56,260 nucleotides of DNA from JARBUG01 sp035628915. Its GTDB lineage: Bacteria > Bacillota > Sulfobacillia > Symbiobacteriales > Symbiobacteriaceae. The translations under genes were made by a program, and so were the position numbers. Shown one piece after another: positions 34,345 through 42,025 of the stretch (position 1 is the first letter of the stretch; each line of letters begins with the position of its first letter). A model generated the notes under the pieces. The model was not told the DNA's origin and searched no databases. It was given only the letters and a program-made list of their open reading frames with translations. Location: contig DASPIW010000042.1 in the NCBI GenBank assembly GCA_035628915.1, forward strand, positions 1-56,260. Direction: 5' to 3'.

Positions 34345-34517
34345 TCAACGCCGCTGCAGCCAGAAATAGACCGGGAAGCCCGTCAGCGTCAACCCCAGCC
34401 CGATGAGCGCCGTGCGTGGGTCGGTCATCAGGGACGACCAGAGAATCCACACTCCCGCCCCGATGCCGACGAGGGGGACGATCATCGTGAAGACGCAGTA
34501 TGTATAAGGCCAAGATC
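34345..34517 (-). pseudogene. 3' remnant of an amino-acid permease (APC family)
   Basis: The minus frame ending at the TGA 34345 reads a last transmembrane segment: 'MIVPLVGIGAGVWILWSSL', then 'DPRTALIGLGLTLTGFPVYF' and 'WLQRR'. That is the typical C-terminus of LAT/APC amino-acid permeases, at most 57 codons. The frame is closed by a stop at 34515-34517, and no upstream part is seen. It is a decayed leftover of a deletion. Bases 34520-34636 hold nothing I recognise. Confidence 0.65.
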
Positions 34518-34636
34518 ACGGATCAGATGCGACACGACCTGCAGGCCCGTTTGCGGGATAAGTCTCCCTTAGTGTGGCCCGCCGGGCTAAAAGTTTGCGC
34601 GCATTTCAAGGATGAGGGATGCGCCTGGCGGCGGTC

Positions 34637-34660
34637 GGCGGCAGCGAAATCGTTGCCGCC
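34637..34660. terminator. Hairpin before the secreted esterase gene
   Basis: A 10-bp stem (34637-34646 with 34651-34660, one G-U) and 4-base loop followed by GTGTTGTTTG on the plus strand. Possibly an old terminator, or the upstream boundary of the esterase gene. Confidence 0.35.
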
Positions 34661-34760
34661 GTGTTGTTTGTAAGGGAAAACTTATTTACCTGTGAACCAA
34701 AACCAGTTGTATTACAATCTGGTTATTAGGATATCTGGTGATTGTAAAGGAGTTGGTGGG

Positions 34761-37439
34761 ATGCAGCGCAACCGGAAGCTGGCGGGGGCGGCAGCCGGTG
34801 TTGTGATTTTCGTCGCCGGAGTCATCTGGGCGGCGGGGGACATGCCGGTCAGTCTGCCGCCGGATGGAGCAGCGCCCTCAAGGGATGCCAACGTGTTGGG
34901 CATCGAATGGGCAGGTGGGGACTCCAAGCCCCCGGAGACCGCCCCGGACGGCGGCGAGCAGGGCGCCGGCGGTCTGGGCATTGACTGGGTCGACAACGGC
35001 CCGGCGCCCAGCGGCGGCGGCTCGGGGCAGGGCTCCGGCCTGGGCATCGACTGGGTCGGCGAGTCCAGCCTCGGCGAAGCCGCCATCCGCGGCGCCTACC
35101 GGCAGGTCTTCGGCCGGGAGCCGTCGGCGGCGGAACTGACCAAGGAGCTGGACCGGCAGTCCTGGGACCAGAGCCTGCGCACCATCCCGAACTTCATGGC
35201 CGCCCTGCGTGCCTACCTGAATTCGCCCGGAGCTCAGGCCGAGCGCGAGGCCACGGCTGACCGGGCCGTGGCGGCCATGCCGGGAAGCCGGCTGCTCGTC
35301 CTCAACTCCGGCCTTATTTACGACGAGATGGTCCGGCGCCTGACTGTTCATGCTTCATACCAGACCGCCTTCGGGCGGGCGCCCTCCCCCGACGACGAAC
35401 GCCCGTGGCCGGAGCGGCCCACGCTTGACGAGATGATCGCGGCCCACCGCAGCCAGATCAGGCGCGAAGCAGCCCTGCGCAAATCTGTGATCGAGCGGGC
35501 CTACCAGAACGTCTGGAAACGCCCGCCCATAGCGGCGGAACTCCAGCGGTGGGACCTCGACCTGCAGGCCTCCGGCAAGACGTATGCCGAAGTGGCCCGG
35601 GCCATCGCGGGCGACGGCGACCCGATCATGCCCCGGGCGCCCCAGGGGCTGAGCCACGCCTCCCGCCTGCGGACCCACTACTGGCCGGCCTCCACCACCC
35701 TGTCCTGGCAGCAGCTTGACGACCGCACCGAGCGCTTCCGCATTCTGCGGCAGAACCAACTGACCATGCTCTGGACGGAGGTCGGCACCCAGGCCGCAAA
35801 GGCGGCGGGGCAGCAAGTCAGCTTCGCCGACGAATATCAGCTGGACCGGGCTGTCTACAAAGTCTGCGCCGTCAACCAGCACGGCGAAGCGTGCAGCGAA
35901 CCGTACGCTACCACCGACAAGCCCAACCAGGTGCAGATTACCTCTGCCAAAGCGGACTCCCCGACCAAGCTCGGCATCCACTGGACGCGGGTCGGCTACG
36001 GCGTGACGCACACGGCCGTTAAGCGGCAGAAGCCGGACGGCGGCTGGGAGGAAGTCTTCCGGGAGAACGCCACGCCTTACCCCTACCACCACTACTATGA
36101 GACCGTCCAACCCGCCACGAAATATGTCTACGTGGTCTGCGCCTACAACAGCCAGGGCGAGACCTGCAGCCCCTGGGTGATCATCGAGACGCCCCGGCCC
36201 CGGGTGGTGGCGCCCGCCGACCTGAAGGCGACGGCCCGGAACCAGACCGACTGGCTGATCACCTGGCGCCCGCTGACCGGCGACCCGACGCAGCTGCAGC
36301 GCTGGAACAGCCAGGCCGGAAAGTGGGAAGCTCTCACCGAGCGGCGTACGGGCTACAGCAGCCACCTGCGGCAGGAACCGGGCAGCGACGCTGCCTATGC
36401 GTACCGCGTCTGCGCATACAACGGGAACGACGAGGCCTGCTCGCCTATCCTCACCCTTGGCAAGCAGTTCGACCACCCCACCAACTTCACCAACCTCGAC
36501 TACGGCATCTATTGGTTCAAGTGCGGCACGTGCCGCGGATCGACCAAGCAGAGCGACGGGAGCGTCCAGTCAGATGCGGCGAAGGCCGTGCCGGGCCTGT
36601 CCCGCGAGTACTTCGACCCCGCCCGGCCTACGGTGATCTATGTGCACGGGTGGGCGAAAAACTCCGTCCGGGAGTCCGGGCGTGAGTCGATGAAGAGCCC
36701 CACCGATCAGCAGGACATGATGGCTGCCTGGAAAGGCTGGAACGTGGGCGTCTTCTACTGGAATGCCTTCTCCGACGATGACTGGGGCGCCGAGCCCCGA
36801 TTTGCCGAAGGGAAAATTGACAAGGGCGAAATTACCTGGAGCCAGGCCGACGGCCGCGGCGGGTCGCACTTCGCTGACACCCGGGTGAAGGATCCGGCTT
36901 CCGTGCTCTTTGCGGGCGCCATCCTCGAGGCGATGAAGGAGTTCAAGGGTCCGGAGTTCCGCATCGTCGGCCACTCGCTCGGCACGCAGATGGCTGTCAT
37001 GGGAACCTACTACGTAAGCAAATCGCAGTCGCCGCACCTGACCCCGGGGCGGGTGGCGCTGCTCGATCCCTGGATCAGCAGCGGGCTGCGGGCCGAGGGG
37101 CTCGGCGGCCTGATCGATCAGGTCAAGCAGAGCCGCGGGACGGTCTATGAGTACTACCAGACCTCCATCATCTCCCAGGAGCATGGCCACTACGGCGCCC
37201 GGGCGGTCACCAGCCGGGTCCATCCCAACTACGTGCCCTGGCATGAACCGGGCGGCGCCCATGCGGCGTCGATTCACTGGTATTTCAACTCCATGGGCTT
37301 CGTCGGCGAGGCGCCCACCGCCGCCATGAGTCTGGACAAGCTGCGCCCGCTGATGAGCTGCGGCTGCCGGTTCGAACAGGTCGGCGGCCAGGATACCAAG
37401 GCGGTCTCTGACGACCGGTTCCAACGGCACAGCAAGTAG
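34761..37439 (+). CDS. Large modular secreted esterase/lipase
   Basis: 892 residues from the ATG 34761 (AAAGGAG 8 bases upstream). A signal or anchor helix at 5-27. Three short repeats 'LGIEWAGG', 'LGIDWVDNG' and 'LGIDWVGES' at about 46, 72 and 94 in a Gly/Pro linker. Two helical units like DUF4214 at about 107-157 and 237-285 ('AYRQVFGREPSAAEL', 'AYQNVWKRPPIAAEL'). Three fibronectin-III-like modules at about 292-385, 388-477 and 483-567, each ending VCA(Y/V)N...CS. Last, an alpha/beta hydrolase at 577-847: 'VIYVHGWA', nucleophile Ser739 in GHSLG, Asp769 in 'ALLDPW' and His839 in 'SIHWYF'. Extracellular lipid or ester hydrolysis is likely. The combination of modules is unusual. Confidence 0.85.
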   Translation: MQRNRKLAGAAAGVVIFVAGVIWAAGDMPVSLPPDGAAPSRDANVLGIEWAGGDSKPPETAPDGGEQGAGGLGIDWVDNGPAPSGGGSGQGSGLGIDWVGESSLGEAAIRGAYRQVFGREPSAAELTKELDRQSWDQSLRTIPNFMAALRAYLNSPGAQAEREATADRAVAAMPGSRLLVLNSGLIYDEMVRRLTVHASYQTAFGRAPSPDDERPWPERPTLDEMIAAHRSQIRREAALRKSVIERAYQNVWKRPPIAAELQRWDLDLQASGKTYAEVARAIAGDGDPIMPRAPQGLSHASRLRTHYWPASTTLSWQQLDDRTERFRILRQNQLTMLWTEVGTQAAKAAGQQVSFADEYQLDRAVYKVCAVNQHGEACSEPYATTDKPNQVQITSAKADSPTKLGIHWTRVGYGVTHTAVKRQKPDGGWEEVFRENATPYPYHHYYETVQPATKYVYVVCAYNSQGETCSPWVIIETPRPRVVAPADLKATARNQTDWLITWRPLTGDPTQLQRWNSQAGKWEALTERRTGYSSHLRQEPGSDAAYAYRVCAYNGNDEACSPILTLGKQFDHPTNFTNLDYGIYWFKCGTCRGSTKQSDGSVQSDAAKAVPGLSREYFDPARPTVIYVHGWAKNSVRESGRESMKSPTDQQDMMAAWKGWNVGVFYWNAFSDDDWGAEPRFAEGKIDKGEITWSQADGRGGSHFADTRVKDPASVLFAGAILEAMKEFKGPEFRIVGHSLGTQMAVMGTYYVSKSQSPHLTPGRVALLDPWISSGLRAEGLGGLIDQVKQSRGTVYEYYQTSIISQEHGHYGARAVTSRVHPNYVPWHEPGGAHAASIHWYFNSMGFVGEAPTAAMSLDKLRPLMSCGCRFEQVGGQDTKAVSDDRFQRHSK

Positions 37440-37563
37440 GTTGAGTACTCTTGCAGGCCCCGTGTTGCCTCTCTCCTTGACCTTCTCTTCCTGACATCGT
37501 AGACTCTCTGCAGGGTCTGGATAATATCGTAGCGTATCAGGGTGCAGTTCTTTTCGGAACGAC

Positions 37564-37603
37564 ACGCCGCAAAGCCGCCTCCCAGCCCGCCGATTTGCGG
37601 CGT
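37564..37603. repeat. Inverted repeat upstream of the DUF817 gene
   Basis: Perfect 10-bp arms (37564-37573 and 37594-37603) with a 20-base loop, no U-run. Either a late terminator for the esterase or an operator for the next gene. The rest of 37440-37663 shows nothing. Confidence 0.4.
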
Positions 37604-37663
37604 CTCCAAATGGCGGCTTCGTCCGTTATGTCTCTTGAGAGCTGCTCAGGAGGGTTTCCGCTG

Positions 37664-38464
37664 GTGTTACAGATGTCAGGCTTTGGGCGCTTCCTGGTCG
37701 AGTTCCTGTGCTTCGGAATCAAGCAGGCAAGGGCCTGCCTGTTCGCCGGCCTGTTTTTTCTGTCCGTCTTCGCCATTCCGCGCGCCGGGATCATGGGGAT
37801 CCCCCGATACGATGCACTGCTGGCCATCGCGCTGCTCATTCAGGCGGGGATGGTTCTCACCGGGCTGGAATCGCTCGATGAACTGAAAGCCATCACCCTG
37901 TTCCACATGATTGGGTTCGCCCTGGAGGCGTTCAAGACGTCCGGCGCCATCGGCTCATGGAGCTACCCTGACCCCGGGTACACCAAGCTGTTCGGGGTCC
38001 CGCTCTTTTCGGGGTTCATGTACGCCGCCGTCGGCAGCTACATCATCCAGGCCTGGCGGCTGTTTGATCTGCGGATCCGGCACCATCCGCCGTACTGGAT
38101 GGCCAATGCCGTCGCCGTGCTGATCTACGCCAACTTCTTCACGCACCACTATATCGGCGACTACCGTTGGTACATTGCCGCCTGTGTCCTCGGCCTCTAC
38201 GCCAGGAGCGTGGTGACCTACCGGCCGCTGGACCGGGACCGCCACATGCCGCTGCTGCTTTCGTTTCTTCTGATCGGCTTCTTCCTCTGGGTCGCCGAGA
38301 ACATCAGCACCTTCTTCGGGGTCTGGCGTTACCCGAACCAGTTGGGTGCGTGGTCGGCGGTGCACCTTGGCAAGTGGAGCTCCTGGTCGCTCCTGGTGAT
38401 CATGACCTTTTCGATCGTCGCCAGCCTCAAACATGTGAAAGCAACCATTCATATCCCCGAATAA
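37664..38464 (+). CDS. DUF817 membrane protein
   Basis: 266 residues from GTG 37664 (GGAGGG 9 bases upstream; the frame is open from 37595). About seven to eight hydrophobic segments. 'EALKAFKTSGAIGSWSYPD'-like sequence ('EAFKTSGAIGSWSYPD'), 'GVPLFSGFMYAAVGSYIIQ' and 'ENISTFFGVWRYPNQ' are the family signatures (B. subtilis YoaT). The function is unknown. The conserved histidines ('FFTHHYIGDYRWY') and tryptophans within membranes are notable. Confidence 0.85.
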   Translation: MLQMSGFGRFLVEFLCFGIKQARACLFAGLFFLSVFAIPRAGIMGIPRYDALLAIALLIQAGMVLTGLESLDELKAITLFHMIGFALEAFKTSGAIGSWSYPDPGYTKLFGVPLFSGFMYAAVGSYIIQAWRLFDLRIRHHPPYWMANAVAVLIYANFFTHHYIGDYRWYIAACVLGLYARSVVTYRPLDRDRHMPLLLSFLLIGFFLWVAENISTFFGVWRYPNQLGAWSAVHLGKWSSWSLLVIMTFSIVASLKHVKATIHIPE

Positions 38465-38535
38465 CCCCGGGATGCTACCGGTCACTCAGGTTTATCGGAA
38501 CATCCAACTTGAGGCCAAAGCGGTGCATAGTGATT

Positions 38536-38575
38536 CAAGCCCCGTGCTGCGACAACTGTCGCGGCATGGGGCTTG
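38536..38575 (+). terminator. Long hairpin after the DUF817 gene
   Basis: Arms of 12 bp (38536-38547 with 38564-38575, one G-U) close over a second small stem. The following TTCAATC is only weakly U-rich. Confidence 0.5.
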
Positions 38576-38716
38576 TTCAATCGAAAGGGAATGCAGACTC
38601 GGCCGGGATTCGGCACCATACTTTGGTTGCGCTGGTTGACATATTCCACGTTGAACAGGTGACCAGGGAAGCGCATTGTGGTAACCTATAGGCAAGGTTG
38701 AGCTGAGCAAGGAGGC

Positions 38717-39004
38717 ATGGCAGTGAGTCAACCTGCTCCCAAACCGGACTTCGGGAAGGAACTGGAGGCCATCACCAGCCAGACGGGTGCCGCCGTGGTC
38801 CGCATCGGCGATCGGACATTTGTCGTGGTTCAAGTCGATGCCGAGCCTCATCTGCCAGCGACTACGGTCTACAAAGTTGCCGACAGCGAAGAGGCAGTTG
38901 ACCTGAGGGATGCCATGAGCGACACGGACAACCCGACCTTCACCACCAGCGAGGCGATGGAATACCTGCAGTCCCTCAGAAGGAAGCGGTCTCGCCGTGG
39001 CTAA
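38717..39004 (+). CDS. Probable antitoxin of a type II pair
   Basis: 95 residues. A small acidic-to-neutral protein with 'GDRTFVVVQVDAE' beta strands in the middle and a basic tail ending 'SLRRKRSRRG'. It overlaps the RelE/ParE-like gene by 8 bases, the usual antitoxin-toxin order. I do not recognise a DNA-binding fold with certainty, so the antitoxin call rests mainly on the context. ATG at 38717 follows AAGGAGG by 5 bases. It is alone on the plus strand between minus-strand genes. Confidence 0.6.
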   Translation: MAVSQPAPKPDFGKELEAITSQTGAAVVRIGDRTFVVVQVDAEPHLPATTVYKVADSEEAVDLRDAMSDTDNPTFTTSEAMEYLQSLRRKRSRRG

Positions 39005-39317
39005 GGTGCGGTGGCGCAAGAAAGCGCTTGATGATCTCGACCGCCTGGATCAGTGGAGGGAGGATGACCTGAACCTCCCTCCGATCGGTCCTGCGATTCT
39101 CATGCTCGTCGACGAATACTTCGGGAAAATGGACCTCCAACACGTGCTGCCGGGTGTGCCGGTTGACCTCGGCGAGCAAACGGACATCCGGTTGCTCTTG
39201 GTACCAATAGGGCGGAGCGATCCATATAAAGTGTTCTTCCGGGTTCTAGGTGAGGACGGTGTCTGCGAGATCAGGCGTATACGTCACCCCCGGCAGAAAC
39301 CGCTCAAGAAGCCTTGA
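38997..39317 (+). CDS. RelE/ParE-like toxin
   Basis: 106 residues. 'VRWRKKALDDLDRLDQWRED' (helical hairpin) near the start and 'TDIRLLLVPIGRSDPYKVFFRV' then 'VCEIRRIRHPRQKP' at the end follow the ParE/RelE plan, where the last strand 'IRRIRHPRQ' is typical. Members of this fold cut mRNA on the ribosome or poison gyrase. The GTG start lies within the end of the antitoxin gene. The 'R-H' end favours a ParE/YafQ-type catalytic site, but this needs testing. Confidence 0.7.
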   Translation: MAKVRWRKKALDDLDRLDQWREDDLNLPPIGPAILMLVDEYFGKMDLQHVLPGVPVDLGEQTDIRLLLVPIGRSDPYKVFFRVLGEDGVCEIRRIRHPRQKPLKKP

Positions 39318-39536
39318 TACATACGGCTCGTGTCACGCAACGACTCTGTTGGCGCGGGGACCCAATGTGTCGACACTGCGGGAGTCCGCTCGCTCGGACT
39401 GCGTGACGGGTTACCGCAACTCGACCTTAGTAGGGCCTTTTGTCTGAAGAAAAGGGCCGAACTATTGCGGCCAGGCATATGACAAGGGCCAGAAGCCCCC
39501 AGGGCTCTCTGGCGTTTAATATTGATGCACCCGTAT
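39318..39536. other. Intergenic stretch, no gene seen
   Basis: 219 bases. Only a loose stem-loop around 39433-39458 (GGGCC...GGCC with T/A pairs) is visible. No promoter or ORF is supported. Confidence 0.4.
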
Positions 39537-39770
39537 TCAGCCCCGGCTCCGGCACATCAACACGTAGAGATCTTCGACCTTCTTGCGGGCCCAGGGCGTC
39601 CGGCGCAGGAACTTCAGGCTGGACGCGATGCTCGGCTCACTGATGAAGCACCGAATCGGAATGCGCCGGCCCATAGCCTCCCAGCCGAAGTGGTCGACCA
39701 TGTCTGTCAGCATACGCTCCAGGGTAATCCCCTGGAGTGGATCGCGAGAGTGATCCTGCGGCGTGTTCAT
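39537..39770 (-). CDS. VF530-family small DNA-binding protein
   Basis: 77 residues. 'DPLQGITLERMLTDMVDHFG' and 'RRIPIRCFISEPSIASSLKF' followed by 'LRRTPWARKKVEDLY' match the VF530 (DUF2132) family almost throughout. The family has a helical fold resembling DNA-binding proteins, and no cellular role is established. The ATG follows AAGGGGAG by 6 bases. It is more common in Proteobacteria, so transfer is possible. Confidence 0.88.
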   Translation of the reverse strand: MNTPQDHSRDPLQGITLERMLTDMVDHFGWEAMGRRIPIRCFISEPSIASSLKFLRRTPWARKKVEDLYVLMCRSRG

Positions 39771-39850
39771 GGCAAGCTCCCCTTATCATCTTTTTGTGTG
39801 ACTGCATGAGCCTTGACGGTGCGGCGCCGCCGCAGGAAGCCGCCCACGGC

Positions 39851-40396
39851 CTAAGGCCGGTACTCCATCAGCCAGCAGTCATGCCAGCAGCCCTCGGCGT
39901 ACTCTTTCTGTGGCAGCACCCGCACTTTGCGAAAGCCGCACTTCTCATACGCCCGGATAGCGCGCCCGTTGCTCACGACCGGGTCCATCACCACCCGCTG
40001 GGCACCCCGTTCCCGCACCAGATGATCCACCACTAGCCGGATCATCGCCGTCCCGAGGCCACGGCACCAGTATGCGGGCTCGCCGATGAACTGATCCATG
40101 CCGTACGTGAAAAGTCCGGGACTGCAACCGTATTCGCGCAATCCCGCTTCATCGAGAGGATAGAACTGGACGTAGCCCAGGGGGCGCCCTTCATACTCCA
40201 CGATGCACGCCACTTCGTCTGTCCCCGCCATCCCGATGATAAAGACCTGGCGGACCAGCTCCTCGTCGTGCGGCCGGTCGCGGCCTTCGTAGAACTCCAG
40301 AACCCGGGGATCTGAGAGCCACCGCGCCATGGCGGCGATGTCCGCCGGGCAGTCACGCAGCGGGCGGATGCGGAGCCCGTTCCCTTGTATGACCAC
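39851..40396 (-). CDS. GNAT acetyltransferase resembling AAC(6')
   Basis: About 181 residues from GTG 40396 (GAGG 8 bases upstream). 'IRPLRDCPADIAAMARWLSDPRVLEFY' opens the fold, 'GMDQFIGEP' and 'CRGLGTAMIRLVVDHLV' form the acetyl-CoA site, and 'MDPVVSNGRAIRAYEKCGFRKV' is the motif shared with aminoglycoside 6'-N-acetyltransferases of the AacA4 type. Chromosomal relatives may act on aminoglycosides or on unrelated amines. Resistance is possible but not shown. Confidence 0.75.
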   Translation of the reverse strand: MVIQGNGLRIRPLRDCPADIAAMARWLSDPRVLEFYEGRDRPHDEELVRQVFIIGMAGTDEVACIVEYEGRPLGYVQFYPLDEAGLREYGCSPGLFTYGMDQFIGEPAYWCRGLGTAMIRLVVDHLVRERGAQRVVMDPVVSNGRAIRAYEKCGFRKVRVLPQKEYAEGCWHDCWLMEYRP

Positions 40397-40450
40397 GCTT
40401 ATCACCTCAACAACGGGCCGGCCGCCTCACCAGCGACCGGCCCGCACCGT

Positions 40451-40870
40451 CTATTTTAGCACGGCGGCATGCTGCCGCAGCGCCTCCTGCACGTGTTCGT
40501 CCCAGTACTCCCAAGTGCGGGCGCCGGGGAACTCCAGATATGCATGGGCAAGGCCCACCTTCTCCATATGTGCATGCATCCGGCGGTTCTGCTCCAACGG
40601 GAAGTCCTCCGTGCCACAGTCAAAGGGAATGACGGGCCTGGCCTGTAGGTAGAACGAAGCGCCGCCGTCGGGCAGGACGATGATGAACGGGTACTCCCTG
40701 GCGTGGCGCACCAGATTGCTGAAGTTCAGCCACGCCGTGTGGTCGTCGCTGTAGCCGTGCAGTTGCAGCAGGACGGGCGCGGGGCCCGCCTGCGCTTCCG
40801 GCAGGATCGCACTGTAAGTGACGTGGCGCTGCAGTGCGACGCTCCGAAACTGGAGTGTCGCCAAGTTCAT
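40451..40870 (-). pseudogene. Internally deleted esterase (nucleophile lost)
   Basis: 139 residues from ATG 40870. The first 90 residues match the esterase/tributyrin-esterase family ('LLQLHGYSDDHTAWLNFSN', 'IIVLPDGGASFY'). The last 45 match its C-terminus, with the catalytic aspartate and histidine ('DCGTEDFPLEQNRRMHAHME', 'EFPGARTWEYWDEH'). The central part, with the Gly-x-Ser-x-Gly nucleophile, about 110-130 residues in relatives, is missing, and the two pieces join in frame after 'SFYL'. The protein cannot form the catalytic triad. Confidence 0.75.
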
Positions 40871-40895
40871 GCAGGACCCCCCTGTCAGCGGGCCG

Positions 40896-41489
40896 TTACC
40901 GTTCGTTGATGCGCCGCAGCAGGCCCGACCTGACGCCCGCCCACTCCGTGTCGATGATGGAGAACATCGCCGTGTCGCGGACGGTGCCGTCCGGGCAGAC
41001 CCGGTGGTTGCGCAGCGTTCCTTCATACTGGGCGCCCAGCTTCTTGATGGCAGCCTGCGACCGCAGGTTGCGCGCGTCGGTCTTCAGCTGCACGCGGCGG
41101 GCGTTCCACTCCTCAAATGCATGCTGCAGCAGCAGGTACTTCGATTCCGGGTTGACCACCGTGCCCCACACGCCGGGCATATACCAGGTCCCGCCGATCT
41201 CGACGGTCCGATGGTGCGCCTGCACGTCCATGTAGCGGGTCGAGCCGATCACCCGCCCCGTTGCCAGCCCGATGACGGCGAAGACATACTCCTGCCCCTT
41301 CTCCTCCGCCTTCATGGCGTCTGCGATGAACTTGGCCACCGCCGCCTCCGACGTCAGGGGCGCCATCATCATCCAGGACCAGATTTCGGGGCTGCGCCCC
41401 GCCAGGAGGAGCTCCGGGGCATGGGGCGGTCGAAGCGGCTCCAATCGCACATGCTTTCCGCTGAGAGTGACAGGTCCGAGTTCAGCCAC
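40896..41489 (-). CDS. GNAT family N-acetyltransferase (RimJ/RimL type)
   Basis: 197 residues from GTG 41489, since GGAGGAG lies 7 bases upstream. An alternative ATG 41513 overlaps the HAD gene stop as ATGA. 'LSGKHVRLEPLRPPHAPELL' opens the fold. 'VIGSTRYMDVQAHHRTVEIGGTWY' and 'ESKYLLLQHAFEEWNARRVQLKTDARNLRSQAAIKKLGA' are the standard blocks of ribosomal-protein or peptide acetyltransferases of the RimL group. The physiological substrate is unknown. Confidence 0.85.
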   Translation of the reverse strand: MAELGPVTLSGKHVRLEPLRPPHAPELLLAGRSPEIWSWMMMAPLTSEAAVAKFIADAMKAEEKGQEYVFAVIGLATGRVIGSTRYMDVQAHHRTVEIGGTWYMPGVWGTVVNPESKYLLLQHAFEEWNARRVQLKTDARNLRSQAAIKKLGAQYEGTLRNHRVCPDGTVRDTAMFSIIDTEWAGVRSGLLRRINER

Positions 41490-41509
41490 GGGAGTCGCTC
41501 CTCCTTTCT

Positions 41510-42004
41510 TCATAGGCCTGCTAGGGCTCGGGGCAGGTCGTCCGGCGTTCGAATGATGGCATCGGCACAGGGGCCCGGGGCGGCAGCGCCATCCGGGTTA
41601 AACCAGACGGTCCGCAGCCCGGCAGCCCGGGCGCCGGCGATATCCTTGTGGTAGTCGTTGCCCACCATGACGCACGCACCGGGCTCCAGCCCCAGTTGCG
41701 CGGTGATGCCCAGAAAGAACGCCGGCGCAGGCTTTGCGGCGCCCAGTTCTTTCGATGTCCACAGATGCCGGAAGAAGTGCCGGATGCCCACCCGTTCCAG
41801 CGCCTGCCCCACCAGCGCCGCGTCCGATGCCCCGGCGTTAGACGCCAGGCAGCACAGATACTGTCCGGAGAGTTCGGCCAGCGCCCGGTCCACGCCAGGA
41901 ACCAGCTCGACCCTGGGCCACGAGACCATGGGACCGTCATAGTCGGGGAAGTCCTGCATGACGGTATCCCCCCAGTCGAAGATCACCGCACGGACGGTTG
42001 GCAA
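41510..42004 (-). CDS. HAD-superfamily phosphatase
   Basis: About 164 residues. Motif I is 'VIFDWGDTVMQD', motif II 'LASNAG', the motif III lysine lies in 'LGAAKPAPAFF' and motif IV is 'VMVGNDYHKDIAGAR'. It is a small phosphatase-like protein close to the phosphoglycolate/pyrophosphatase group, with a short cap. TTG 42004 is preferred (AGGAAG 8 bases upstream); GTG 42013 is possible. It overlaps or abuts the GNAT gene downstream. Confidence 0.85.
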   Translation of the reverse strand: MPTVRAVIFDWGDTVMQDFPDYDGPMVSWPRVELVPGVDRALAELSGQYLCCLASNAGASDAALVGQALERVGIRHFFRHLWTSKELGAAKPAPAFFLGITAQLGLEPGACVMVGNDYHKDIAGARAAGLRTVWFNPDGAAAPGPCADAIIRTPDDLPRALAGL

Positions 42005-42025
42005 CGCGCTCACTTCCTGGCAGTG

